This document shows, piece after piece, positions 1 through 6,668 of a stretch of 15,538 bases of DNA. The notes beneath the pieces were generated by a model that saw only the letters and a program-made list of their open reading frames with translations, was not told where the DNA came from and ran no database searches. Positions within the stretch are counted from its first letter, which is position 1. Each line of letters opens with the position of its first letter. The DNA lies in NCBI GenBank assembly GCA_035295705.1, contig DATGIN010000079.1, positions 1 to 15,538 on the forward strand, in the 5' to 3' direction. Made by a program: the position numbers and the translations under genes. The DNA comes from Poindextera sp035295705. Lineage in GTDB: Bacteria > Pseudomonadota > Alphaproteobacteria > Caulobacterales > Caulobacteraceae.

Positions 1-469
1 TCCAGGCCGAGAAGATCGCCTCGACGTAGTGCGCGTCAAAGAGGGCGCGGACTTGCGAGAGGTCGGAGCGGTCCACGCGCCGGCAGCGGTCGTCCGGTGA
101 TCGCGCTGGGCGCCCGTCGAGCCGATAGTATCGCATCCCCCGCTGATGTGGGGCTCGCCCGGCCAAGGCGCGCGTGACCCGCCTCGCCGCAGCCGCCTCG
201 AGATGCAGCTCCGTCCTTCGCGGCGAGGCCAGCCCTATTTCCTCGTCCGCGTCCAGCCGACCGATCAGGGTCACGACGTCTGCGGCGTCGAAGGCAACGC
301 CGAGCGCGACGCCCGCCCGACTGCGGCCGATCCGGGCGAAGCGGTCGCTCGCCCCGCGGCGCTCGGCCTCCAGCCCCGCGGCGAGATAGACGCGGAAGAC
401 CGGGTGCTCGCCGATCAGGTCTGCGATCAGCGCCAGATCCGCGTCCGACAGCGCGCCGAGCGGCGTCAC
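1..469 (-). CDS. Probable GNAT-family N-acetyltransferase, GTG start, 3' end beyond the left edge
   Basis: The first 156 codons of a gene that continues past base 1. It starts at a GTG whose bases overlap the ogt stop (GTGA, 466-469), so it is probably translated by coupling to ogt. No Shine-Dalgarno is evident. The visible protein begins VTPLGALSDADLALIADLIG and is stop-free to the window edge with normal high-GC codon use; an internal ATG in the same frame lies at 134-136. The segment around residues 125-156 (VDRSDLSQVRALF, then HYVEAIFSAW) resembles the linker that leads into the acetyl-CoA domain of two-part GNAT acetyltransferases, where a 'met-leu-x-thr-gly' type sequence would follow. 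The diagnostic acetyl-CoA loop would lie beyond the edge, so the coding call is firm and the family call is tentative. Being last in a DNA-repair operon suggests a role in alkylation stress, but this is inference. Confidence 0.6.
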   Translation of the reverse strand, partial: MTPLGALSDADLALIADLIGEHPVFRVYLAAGLEAERRGASDRFARIGRSRAGVALGVAFDAADVVTLIGRLDADEEIGLASPRRTELHLEAAAARRVTRALAGRAPHQRGMRYYRLDGRPARSPDDRCRRVDRSDLSQVRALFDAHYVEAIFSAW

Positions 470-1002
470 GCGGCCAGCTTGAACGCGGCTCCCTCGTGAG
501 CGAGCAGCCAGCGCTTGCGCTCCAGCCCGCCGCCGTAGCCGGTCAGGGAGCCGTCGGCGCCGATGACGCGGTGGCAGGGAACGACCAACCCGATCGGATT
601 CGATCCGTTCGCCAGGCCGACGGCGCGAACCGCGGTCGGATGGCCGATCTGGGCGGCAAGGCCGCTGTAACTCTGCGTCGTTCCAGCCGGGATCCGTCTC
701 AGCGCCGCCCACACCGCTCTCTGGAATGGCGTGCCGGCGCTAGCGCAGGGGATGTCGTCGATGCGGGTGACCTCGCCTTCGAAGTACGCGCCGAGCGCCA
801 GGACAATCGCCTCCGGCGCGCGGCCAGGCGTTGGCGTCACGGGGCCATACAGGCGGGCGAGCTGGCGCTGGACCCGCGCCTCGTAGTCGCTCCAGTCGAA
901 GATGCGGAGCGCACCCTGGGCGTCCCACATGAGCAGCGCCTCGCCGATCGGCGTCGGCAGGCGATCGAACGACAGGCCCTCAGGCGGCTTTGCGGTTGGC
1001 AT
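466..1002 (-). CDS. ogt: Methylated-DNA--protein-cysteine S-methyltransferase
   Basis: A 178-residue suicide repair protein that moves the alkyl group from O6-methylguanine (and O4-methylthymine) in DNA to its own cysteine. The active-site motif VPCHRVIG is present with the acceptor cysteine at residue 143. The preceding recognition helix and 'arginine finger' region (AVRAVGLANGSNPIG, residues 124-138) is also typical of the family. Length matches stand-alone Ogt proteins. The start at 1002 is chosen because it has a strong ribosome binding site and because the sequence upstream in this frame reads as out-of-frame alkA. It overlaps the end of the Ada-AlkA gene by 23 nt, so the two are co-transcribed. 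It supplies the transferase activity that the upstream Ada-AlkA protein lacks. Confidence 0.95.
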   Translation of the reverse strand: MPTAKPPEGLSFDRLPTPIGEALLMWDAQGALRIFDWSDYEARVQRQLARLYGPVTPTPGRAPEAIVLALGAYFEGEVTRIDDIPCASAGTPFQRAVWAALRRIPAGTTQSYSGLAAQIGHPTAVRAVGLANGSNPIGLVVPCHRVIGADGSLTGYGGGLERKRWLLAHEGAAFKLAA

Positions 1003-2485
1003 CGGTCTTCTCCTTGATCGGTCGGGCGCTCGCCAGGTCGGCGGCCCAGAGGTGCTGTGCGGCATACGCTCGCCATGGACGCCAGCGCTCGGAGCGGGCG
1101 AGCACCGCGGCGGGCGTCGGGCGCACGCCGGCCTCGTCGGCGAGCGCGCGCAACAGGCCGATGTCGGCGGCTGGAAACGCGTCCGGCTCACGCAGCTGGC
1201 GCATGGCGATATACTGTGCGGTCCACTCGCCGATGCCCGGCAGCGCGCGCAGGCGGGCGATCGACTGGGCGAGCTCACCGCGCGGGCTGAACAGCGTGGG
1301 GTCGTCCGCTGCCGCCTTCGCGAGCGCCTCCAGCGCTTTCGAACGAGCCCGCGGCATCGGCAGGCTGGCAAGGTCCGCGCGCGCCAGCTGCTCGGGGCTG
1401 GGGAAAACGTGCGTCAGCCCAGGAAAGCCGGGAAGCGCAGCTTCGAGACGGTCGCCGTGCTCGCGGGCGAGCCGCCCGGCGAGGCCGATCGCCGCCGCGA
1501 CGGTGATCTGCTGGCCGAGAACGGCGCGCACCGCCATCTCGAAGCCGTCCCAGGCGCCGGGAACCCGCAGGCCAGGCCGCGCGGCGACGAGGGGCTCAAG
1601 CGCCGGATCCTCGGCGAGGTGGGCGCCGATCGCGGCGGGGTCGGCGGCCAGGTCGAACACCCTGCGCACCCGCGCGATGATCGCCGGCAGCGCGGTCAGC
1701 GTCGGAAATGCGACGGTCACGGCGAGGCGGTCGCCGGCGGCGGGCCGGACCGAGATCGCGCCCGTCCCGGAGCCGATCCGGATCGTCCGCGCGTAGGCGC
1801 CCCGGTCCAGCGTCTCGACGCCGGGGATGGCGCGCGGCGCGAGGAAGCCCAGCATCGCGTCCCAGTCGTAGGGCGCGCGGTAGGCGAGCTTCAGGGTGAC
1901 CGCGCCGGCGGCCGGCTCGTCGGGCCCGCGGCTGCGCCGCAGCGCCCGCGGGGGACGCTCATAGAGCTGATGGAAGGTTTCGTTGAAGCGGCGAACGCTG
2001 CCGAACCCCGCGGCGAGCGCGACGTCGGCCATCGGGAGGCGGGTCTCGTGAATGAGCTGCTTGGCCAACAGAACGCGCCGGGTCTGGGCGACGGCGACCG
2101 GCGAGGCGCCGAGGTGCTGGCGAAAGAGCCGCCGCAGCTGCCGCTCGCCGACGCCGAGGCGGCCCGCCAGTGCGTCGACATCCGCCTCGTCGAGCGCGCC
2201 GGCCTCGATCAGCCGAAGCGCCCGGCCGACCGTCGCCGAGGCGCCCAGCCAGGCGCCGAGATCGGGCGAGGTCTCCGGCCGGCAGCGCAGGCACGGACGA
2301 AAGCCGGCGGCCTGCGCCGCGGCCGCGCTGGGGTAGAACACCACGTTCTCGCGCTTCGGCGTCCGCGCCGGGCAGATCGGTCGGCAGTAGATGCCGGTGG
2401 TCCTCACCGCGGTGAACAGCCGCCCGTCGAAACGGGCGTCGCGGGTCTGGATGGCGCGGTAACAGGCGTCTGGGTCGAGATCCAT
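980..2485 (-). CDS. alkA: Ada sensor / AraC regulator / AlkA DNA-3-methyladenine glycosylase II fusion
   Basis: A 501-residue three-part protein. Residues ~1-75 form the Ada metal-binding domain that takes methyl groups from phosphotriesters; its zinc cysteines C34, C38, C65 and C68 have the same spacing as C38, C42, C69 and C72 of E. coli Ada. Residues ~80-185 form an AraC-type helix-turn-helix (MADVALAAGFGSVRRFNETF). Residues ~195-500 form an AlkA N-terminal domain and an HhH-GPD glycosylase, with the hairpin LPGIGEWTAQYIAMR (415-429) and the likely catalytic aspartate D441 (PAADIGLLRAL). The protein therefore can sense alkylation, bind DNA and excise 3-methyladenine. The O6-methylguanine transferase domain of E. 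coli Ada is absent and is encoded separately just downstream by ogt. The start at 2485 (MDLDPDACYRAIQTRD) matches the usual Ada beginning; an in-frame ATG 18 codons upstream is less likely. It probably activates its own operon. Confidence 0.93.
   Translation of the reverse strand: MDLDPDACYRAIQTRDARFDGRLFTAVRTTGIYCRPICPARTPKRENVVFYPSAAAAQAAGFRPCLRCRPETSPDLGAWLGASATVGRALRLIEAGALDEADVDALAGRLGVGERQLRRLFRQHLGASPVAVAQTRRVLLAKQLIHETRLPMADVALAAGFGSVRRFNETFHQLYERPPRALRRSRGPDEPAAGAVTLKLAYRAPYDWDAMLGFLAPRAIPGVETLDRGAYARTIRIGSGTGAISVRPAAGDRLAVTVAFPTLTALPAIIARVRRVFDLAADPAAIGAHLAEDPALEPLVAARPGLRVPGAWDGFEMAVRAVLGQQITVAAAIGLAGRLAREHGDRLEAALPGFPGLTHVFPSPEQLARADLASLPMPRARSKALEALAKAAADDPTLFSPRGELAQSIARLRALPGIGEWTAQYIAMRQLREPDAFPAADIGLLRALADEAGVRPTPAAVLARSERWRPWRAYAAQHLWAADLASARPIKEKTDANRKAA
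1007..1015 (-). promoter_or_regulatory. Ribosome binding site of ogt
   Basis: AAGGAGAAG on the minus strand, 4 nt before the ATG at 1002. It lies inside the last codons of alkA and decides the ogt start: the same reading frame is open up to 1371, but that upstream part is only alkA read out of frame. Confidence 0.8.
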
Positions 2486-2541
2486 GCCCCGGAAGATGGG
2501 CGCTTCGAGCGCGCACGTCTCGCGGTTTTCGGACTCCAAGG

Positions 2542-2589
2542 CGGGTAACCCGAGCGGCGCTCGCCATTAGCGCTCGGTCAACCTGAGCG
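2542..2589. promoter_or_regulatory. Inverted repeats between alkA and pilZ, possible operator
   Basis: Between the divergent alkA and PilZ genes lie two adjoining inverted repeats: CGGGT-A-ACCCG (2542-2552) and GAGCG-G-CGCTC (2552-2562), which share one base. A further, spaced pair CGCTC-N9-GAGCG lies at 2571-2589 and reuses the same half-site. They are 57-104 nt before the alkA start and 19-66 nt before the pilZ start, where a regulator such as methylated Ada or another factor could bind. In GC-rich DNA short palindromes of this kind can arise by chance, so this is only a candidate. Confidence 0.25.
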
Positions 2590-2592
2590 ACC

Positions 2593-2598
2593 TACAAT
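2593..2598 (+). promoter_or_regulatory. Possible -10 element of the PilZ gene
   Basis: TACAAT matches the -10 consensus in five of six bases and is one of the few AT-rich spots here. It ends 9 nt before the ATG at 2608, so the transcript would start only a few bases before the start codon and be almost leaderless. This fits the lack of a clear Shine-Dalgarno. No good -35 element is seen at the expected distance. Confidence 0.3.
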
Positions 2599-2607
2599 CG
2601 CGCGCTG

Positions 2608-3021
2608 ATGTCCACGCTCGCTCCTCCCAGTCTCGGCCGCCGCGCCGTCGACCTCGGCCAAGCCGAGCCCGCGAAATACGCCGGCGCCGAGCGCCGGAAC
2701 GGCGCCGCGCGCCGCGTCGACCTGCGCGCCCGCTCGCTCATGACCGGCAAGGTGATCGTCGGCGACTGCCAGATGAGCGTCGACTGCATCATCCGCAACC
2801 TGTCGCAGCGCGGCGCCCGCATAACGATCCCGCGCGGCATCGATCTGCCCGCCCTCGTCGGCCTCATGATCGTGCGCGAGGGGGTCTACTGCGAGGCCGC
2901 CGTCGCCTGGCGGAAGGGAGATCAGACCGGCCTTGCCTTTCGCACGCGGCACAACCTGAAGACCGACACCGACCCCGCGCGCCGCGGCGTCCGGGCGCTC
3001 TGGTCGGCGCTCGTGTTCTAG
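2608..3021 (+). CDS. PilZ domain protein, probable cyclic-di-GMP receptor
   Basis: A 137-residue cytoplasmic protein with no signal peptide or membrane segment. Residues ~28-112 form a PilZ domain: the RxxxR element is R36-VDL-R40 and the second element is NLSQRG (N64, S66, G69), the two parts that bind cyclic-di-GMP in this family. Strands typical of the PilZ barrel follow (CEAAVAWRKGDQTGLAF). The N-terminal ~28 residues are low in structure and rich in Ala, Arg and Gly. Single-domain PilZ proteins of this size usually act as small effectors on motility, polysaccharide or surface functions; the target cannot be told from here. It stands alone, divergent from alkA, and its stop is 6 nt from the convergent stop of the next gene. 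No clear ribosome binding site precedes the ATG. Confidence 0.85.
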   Translation: MSTLAPPSLGRRAVDLGQAEPAKYAGAERRNGAARRVDLRARSLMTGKVIVGDCQMSVDCIIRNLSQRGARITIPRGIDLPALVGLMIVREGVYCEAAVAWRKGDQTGLAFRTRHNLKTDTDPARRGVRALWSALVF

Positions 3022-3027
3022 AGGCGG

Positions 3028-4182
3028 CTAGACCAGGCCGCGCTCGGCGAGCGAGCGCATCAGCGCCCGCACGCCGAAGGTCCAGGGCGGCGCGGCGTCG
3101 GACGTGGCGACGCGGTTGACCAGCGCCCCGAGCTTGGGCGAGCGGATCGTCACCTTGTCGCCCAGCTTGTGGGTGAAGCCGCCGCCCGCTGCGTCGCGGT
3201 CCTGGATCGGCGCGAACAGGGTGCCGAGGAAGAGCATCAGCCCGTCGGGGTACTGGTGGTTCGCGTTCAGGGTCTGCTGAACGAGGTCGACCGGGTCGCG
3301 GCTAATTTCCGCCATCGAGCTTCGGCCCTCGAGGCGGAAGTTGTCCTGGCCCTCGACGACCAGCTCGAGCTCGGCGGCGCGCACATCGTCGAGCGTGAAG
3401 CTCGCATCGAACAGGCGGACGAACGGACCGATGGCGCAGCTGGCGTTGTTGTCCTTCGCCTTCGAGAGCAGGAGCGCACTGCGCCCCTCGAAGTCGCGCA
3501 AATTGACGTCGTTGCCGAGGCTGGCGCCGACGATCGCGCCTCTCGACGAACAGGCCAGCACCACCTCCGGCTCGGGATTGTTCCAGACGGACTTCGGGTG
3601 CAGGCCGATGTCGGCGCCGAAGCCGACCGCGGACAGAGGCTGCGCCTTGGTGAACACCTCGGCGTCCGGGCCGATGCCGACCTCGAGGTATTGCGACCAC
3701 AACCCTTCGCGCTCCAGCACCACCTTCGCCTGCTCCGCCTCCGGCGAACCGGGTTTCAGGCCGCGCAGGTCGCCGAGCAGGCCGCCGAGCTCGGTGCGGA
3801 GCGCGGTCGCGGCGGCGGGGTCGCCCTTCGCCCGCTCCTCGATCACCCGCTCGAGCAGGCTGGCGGCGAACGTGACGCCGGCCGCCTTGATCGCCTGCAG
3901 GTCGCAAGGGGCAAGGAGCCGCCCGCTCGGCGCTCCGGCGATGGAAGCGTCGACGGCTTCGTCGAGCCCGCACAGCCGCTCGCCGGCGTGCCCGGCGGCG
4001 GCCGCGGCCGGGTCGTCGAGGTCGAACAGATCGCTGAGCGTGGGCGCAAGGCGCGAGAGGTCGAACAGGCCGCCGTCGCGGACGACGACCGTCCGCGGAC
4101 CGGCGATCGGCGCCTCCAGCCAGAGCCGCCCTACCAGCACGCCGGCCGTTCCATCCGTCGGCAGGATCTGCTCGTCGCTCAC
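3028..4182 (-). CDS. Fumarylacetoacetate hydrolase family enzyme, likely 2-keto-3-deoxy-sugar-acid dehydratase or diketo-acid hydrolase
   Basis: A 384-residue FAH-superfamily protein of the long type found in non-phosphorylative sugar pathways (XylX-like). It carries the conserved blocks LPTDGTAGVLVGRLW (7-21), LQAIKAAGVTFAASLLERVI (95-114), WSQYLEVGIGPDAEVFTKAQ (162-181) and the metal site PEPE with E204 and E206 plus D225 in GNDVNLRDFEGRS. In these pathways such enzymes either dehydrate a 2-keto-3-deoxy-pentonate to 2-oxoglutarate semialdehyde or cleave a 2,4-diketo-3-deoxy acid to pyruvate plus a hydroxy acid. The divergent aldehyde dehydrogenase favours the first, but the FucU and lactonase neighbours leave the second open. 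The start is a GTG overlapping the lactonase stop (GTGA, 4179-4182); upstream codons in the same frame are lactonase read out of frame. It is the last gene of the operon. Confidence 0.85.
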   Translation of the reverse strand: MSDEQILPTDGTAGVLVGRLWLEAPIAGPRTVVVRDGGLFDLSRLAPTLSDLFDLDDPAAAAAGHAGERLCGLDEAVDASIAGAPSGRLLAPCDLQAIKAAGVTFAASLLERVIEERAKGDPAAATALRTELGGLLGDLRGLKPGSPEAEQAKVVLEREGLWSQYLEVGIGPDAEVFTKAQPLSAVGFGADIGLHPKSVWNNPEPEVVLACSSRGAIVGASLGNDVNLRDFEGRSALLLSKAKDNNASCAIGPFVRLFDASFTLDDVRAAELELVVEGQDNFRLEGRSSMAEISRDPVDLVQQTLNANHQYPDGLMLFLGTLFAPIQDRDAAGGGFTHKLGDKVTIRSPKLGALVNRVATSDAAPPWTFGVRALMRSLAERGLV

Positions 4183-5012
4183 GGCCGGTCGAGCCCGTAG
4201 AAGACGCTGGCCGTGCCGCCCAGGATCGCGTCGCGCTCGTCCCCGGAGAGGTCGACGAGCAGCGCCTCCGCCGCACCCCACCAGCCGGCGTAGGAGCCGT
4301 TCAGGTTCACGACCGGCCAGTCGGAACCCCACATCAGCCGGTCGGCGCCGAACGCTTCCAGGAGGACCTCGACGTAGGGGCGGAGCGTCTCGGCCGTCCA
4401 GCCCGGCGCCGCCTCGGTGACAAGTCCGGAGAGCTTGCAGACGAGCCTCGTTTCGGCGGCGATGGCGCGCATGTCGCGCGCCCACCCGTCCAGCGCATCC
4501 TTGGCGATCTCGGGCTTCGCGCCATGGTCGATGACGATGTCGAGCGCCGGATGACGGGCCGCGAACTCGCGCAGGATCGGCAGATGCCGCGGCAGCACCA
4601 GGGCGTCGAAGGTGAGGCCCTCGTCGGCCATGGCGGCGAGCGCCGGCGCGATCGCATCGGACAGCATCCAGCGGTCGTCCGGCAGGTCCTGGATCATGGG
4701 GCGAAGCCCGATCAGCTTCGGACGCGCCGCCAGCGCGGCGATGCGGTGCGCGGCGTCAGGGGCCGCGAAGTCGACCCAGCCCACGACGCCGGCGACAAGC
4801 GGCTCGTCGGCGGCGAGGCGGAGCAAAAAGTCGGTCTCGGCCTCCGTCGGCGCCGCCTGCACGAGCACGGTCTTTTCGACCCCCACGGCGGCGGTCAACG
4901 GCCGCAGGTCGTCGGGACCGAAGTCGCGGTGGATGGGCTGCAGATCCGGCGTCAGCCAGCCGTAGTCGCCGCGCTCGAGGCGCCAGAAGTGCTGGTGGGC
5001 GTCGACGCGCAT
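4179..5012 (-). CDS. Amidohydrolase family lactonase, L-fuconolactonase type
   Basis: A 277-residue TIM-barrel hydrolase of the COG3618 group, which opens sugar-acid lactones such as L-fucono-1,5-lactone. Metal and active-site elements are in the right order: DAHQHFW at the N-terminus (H6, H8), K193 in VCKLSGL, H163 in DHGAKP and D231 in MWGSDWP. Length is normal for L-fuconolactonases (about 280 residues). There is no signal peptide, so it acts in the cytoplasm on the lactone made by the upstream aldo-keto reductase. The start codon lies 9 nt after the FucU stop, with a GGAGG sequence inside the end of fucU as likely ribosome binding site. Its stop overlaps the GTG of the FAH gene, a tight translational coupling. 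The exact lactone (L-fucono-, D-arabinono- or L-rhamnono-lactone) cannot be decided from sequence. Confidence 0.88.
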   Translation of the reverse strand: MRVDAHQHFWRLERGDYGWLTPDLQPIHRDFGPDDLRPLTAAVGVEKTVLVQAAPTEAETDFLLRLAADEPLVAGVVGWVDFAAPDAAHRIAALAARPKLIGLRPMIQDLPDDRWMLSDAIAPALAAMADEGLTFDALVLPRHLPILREFAARHPALDIVIDHGAKPEIAKDALDGWARDMRAIAAETRLVCKLSGLVTEAAPGWTAETLRPYVEVLLEAFGADRLMWGSDWPVVNLNGSYAGWWGAAEALLVDLSGDERDAILGGTASVFYGLDRP

Positions 5013-5021
5013 CGCCTGCTC

Positions 5022-5456
5022 TCAAGCCTCCGGCCGAACCACGCCCTTCTTCAGGATCAGGTTGCCATACAGCCTCGTCTCGCCGCTCGCCACGATCGCG
5101 AAGGCTTCGCGGGCGCGGGCGTAGAAGGCGTGCCGCTCGATCGCCTCGACTGGCCCGACGTAGCCGCCAGCGGCCAGCGCCGCGGCGAACTCAGCTGTTA
5201 TCGGCGGCGTCTCGTCGGGCGCATCGACCACCGCCATCCGAAACGCCGCGGCGGGCGTGAAGTCGTCGAGCGGCATGATCGACACGATGGCGGCGACCAT
5301 CCGCACGGCGTCGATACCGTCCGCGCGAACCAGCCGTCGTGCGTTGGCCGCAGCGGGAAAGTTCGCGTCGGCCACGACGATTTCATCGCCGTGGCCCATG
5401 GCGCGCAGGATCGCCAGCAGCTCCGGGCCAAGCAGCGGATCGATCCCCTTCAGCAT
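5022..5456 (-). CDS. fucU: L-fucose mutarotase, RbsD/FucU family
   Basis: A 144-residue protein that matches FucU closely: the N-terminal MLKGIDPLLGPELLAILRAM, the catalytic segment MGHGDEIVVADANFP with H22 and D30, and the C-terminal YGNLILKKGV all belong to this family. FucU interconverts the alpha and beta anomers of L-fucose (and some related pyranoses), supplying the anomer used by the sugar dehydrogenase. Full length for the family. It lies 6 nt after the aldo-keto reductase gene and 9 nt before the lactonase gene, which places it firmly in one sugar-oxidation operon. It is the strongest single pointer that L-fucose or an L-fucose-like sugar enters this pathway. Confidence 0.93.
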   Translation of the reverse strand: MLKGIDPLLGPELLAILRAMGHGDEIVVADANFPAAANARRLVRADGIDAVRMVAAIVSIMPLDDFTPAAAFRMAVVDAPDETPPITAEFAAALAAGGYVGPVEAIERHAFYARAREAFAIVASGETRLYGNLILKKGVVRPEA

Positions 5457-5462
5457 CTGGCG

Positions 5463-6503
5463 CTAGACCTCGGAGAGCGGCGTGGGCGCATCCAGGCTCA
5501 TCAGCCCGGCGCGCTTCAGGTCCGGCCAGAGGCTGTCCGGGATCGGCGCCTGCAGCAAGGCGCGGTTCTGGGTCACCTCCTCGACGGTCTGGCCGCCCGG
5601 GATCACCGAGACCACGGCCGGGTGGGCGAGGGGGAATTGCAGCGCCGCCTGCGGCAGGCGCACCCCGTGCTTGGCGCAGATCGCCTCGATGAGGTCGCAG
5701 CGCGCCAGCACCTCGGGCGGGGCAGGGGCATAATTGTACATCGCGCCCGGCCGCGCGCCGGTCGCCAGAAGGCCGCTGTTGAACGGGCCGCCGATCACCA
5801 CCCCGACGCCGCGGGCGACGCAAGCCGGCAACAGAACCGCCAGCGCATCCTGCTCCAGCAGCGTGTAGCGGCCAGCCAGGAGGAAGATGTCCGGGTCGGC
5901 CAACTCCAGGAGCCGCACGCACGGCTCCCACTCGTTGACGCCGGCGCCGATCGCAGCGACGTCGCCGCGCGAGCGGAGCTCGTCCAGCGCCCGCCAGCCG
6001 CCCTGGTCGATCAGGTCGTGGGTGCTGGCCTCGGCGGCGGCGCGCGACCCGTGCGTCGTCGCGTCGATGTCGTGCACGAAGAGGATGTCGACCCGGTCCA
6101 TGCCGAGGCGCCTGAGGCTCGCCTCGTAGGAGCGCATCACCCCGTCGTAGGAGTAGTCGAACCGGACACGGACCGGCGGCACGCCTTCGTAGATGCCGCT
6201 GGCCTGCTCGCCGGGGGCGCACGGCTCGAGCAACCGCCCCACCTTCGTCGACAGCAGAAAGGCGTCGCGAGGCATGCCGCGCAGGGCCGCACCGGTCCGC
6301 CGCTCGGCCAGCCCGTGCCCGTACAGCGGGGCGGTGTCGAAGTAGCGGTCGCCCACCTCCCACGCCCGGCGCACCACCGCCTCGGCCTCGTCGTCGCCCA
6401 GCACCCGTCGCATGTTGCCTATCGGCGCGGTCCCGAATCCGAACGCGCTGAACGCGAGCGTGCGGCCGGCCCTGGTCGTGAGCTCGCGCGTTGGAATACG
6501 CAT
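5463..6503 (-). CDS. Aldo-keto reductase, D-threo-aldose 1-dehydrogenase / L-fucose dehydrogenase type
   Basis: A 346-residue NAD(P)-dependent aldo-keto reductase. The catalytic tetrad is visible: D56 and Y61 in YFDTAPLYGHGLAERRTG, K87 in LLSTKVGRLLEP, and H144 in DILFVHDID. The block around YSYDGVMRSYEASLRRLGMDR (117-137) and the residues near VVSVIPGGQTVEEV (297-310) are typical of the D-threo-aldose 1-dehydrogenase branch, which oxidises L-fucose, D-arabinose and similar sugars at C1 to the lactone. First gene of the four-gene minus-strand operon, followed by the mutarotase and the lactonase, which is the logical order. The ATG at 6503 has GAAGGG (6506-6511) as ribosome binding site. A pyridoxal 4-dehydrogenase is a related alternative, but the neighbours argue for a sugar. 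Confidence 0.88.
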   Translation of the reverse strand: MRIPTRELTTRAGRTLAFSAFGFGTAPIGNMRRVLGDDEAEAVVRRAWEVGDRYFDTAPLYGHGLAERRTGAALRGMPRDAFLLSTKVGRLLEPCAPGEQASGIYEGVPPVRVRFDYSYDGVMRSYEASLRRLGMDRVDILFVHDIDATTHGSRAAAEASTHDLIDQGGWRALDELRSRGDVAAIGAGVNEWEPCVRLLELADPDIFLLAGRYTLLEQDALAVLLPACVARGVGVVIGGPFNSGLLATGARPGAMYNYAPAPPEVLARCDLIEAICAKHGVRLPQAALQFPLAHPAVVSVIPGGQTVEEVTQNRALLQAPIPDSLWPDLKRAGLMSLDAPTPLSEV

Positions 6504-6564
6504 CGCCCTTCAAGCTTCGTAGCGCCTCGGGCATGGGAGGTTCGGGCGCCGGCTGTATGTCGAG

Positions 6565-6593
6565 CTTACAAACGCTCGGCCCTGGTCAGTCAA
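6565..6593 (-). promoter_or_regulatory. Candidate sigma-70 promoter of the sugar operon
   Basis: On the minus strand TTGACT (6593-6588), a 17-nt spacer and TGTAAG (6570-6565) match the -35 and -10 consensus in five and four of six bases. Transcription would start near 6558, leaving a leader of about 55 nt before the aldo-keto reductase ATG. It is the best promoter-like match in the divergent gap, but it is read by eye only. Confidence 0.4.
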
Positions 6594-6595
6594 CC

Positions 6596-6625
6596 GCGAT
6601 CAGGTGCGATCAGGATCCATCAGCG
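6596..6625. repeat. Phased 10-bp tandem repeat, candidate operator
   Basis: GCGATCAGGT (6596-6605) and GCGATCAGGA (6606-6615) are tandem 10-mers differing only in the last base, followed by a decayed third unit TCCATCAGCG (6616-6625). ATCAG therefore recurs at 6599, 6609 and 6619, one helical turn apart. The array sits between the minus-strand promoter candidate and the plus-strand one, ending just before the -35 at 6628. It is a natural place for a shared regulator of the sugar operon and the aldehyde dehydrogenase gene. No regulator gene is in the window to pair with it. Confidence 0.4.
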
Positions 6626-6627
6626 TG

Positions 6628-6657
6628 TTGAGAAACGATCGCCTGCGCTTCTAGACT
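6628..6657 (+). promoter_or_regulatory. Possible promoter of the aldehyde dehydrogenase gene
   Basis: TTGAGA (6628-6633), an 18-nt spacer and TAGACT (6652-6657) resemble -35 and -10 elements (five and four of six). The -10 ends 11 nt before the ATG at 6669, so the message would be nearly leaderless; the only ribosome-binding-like sequence is a weak GGGAA. Confidence 0.3.
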
Positions 6658-6668
6658 GCGGGAACGCC

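Noticed and set aside
2499..2506. GAAGCGCC on the minus strand, like the E. coli Ada A-box AAAGCGCA
   Set aside because: Six of eight matches are easy to get in GC-rich DNA, it is only 14 nt before the start codon, and the Ada site of this lineage is not known to me.
2486..2539. 18-codon N-terminal extension of Ada-AlkA from an upstream ATG
   Set aside because: The extra residues (MESENRETC...) are not part of the Ada domain; the start at 2485 gives the usual Ada N-terminus.
902..2548. Long plus-strand open frame opposite alkA
   Set aside because: Antisense shadow of a gene with intact Ada and AlkA motifs; the translation has no domain and a biased composition.
2576..2581. TTGACC on the minus strand as the -35 element of alkA
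   Set aside because: No acceptable -10 sequence lies 16-18 nt downstream.
2578..2952. Minus-strand frame opposite the PilZ gene
   Set aside because: The plus-strand protein has both PilZ motifs; the opposite translation has no domain.
4524..6668. A stop-free plus-strand frame of more than 2 kb running into the aldehyde dehydrogenase, antisense to the sugar genes
   Set aside because: It is opposite three genes with clear catalytic motifs, its translation is rich in Arg, His and Gln with no recognisable domain, and long antisense frames are expected at this GC content. The aldehyde dehydrogenase family N-terminus begins at 6669.
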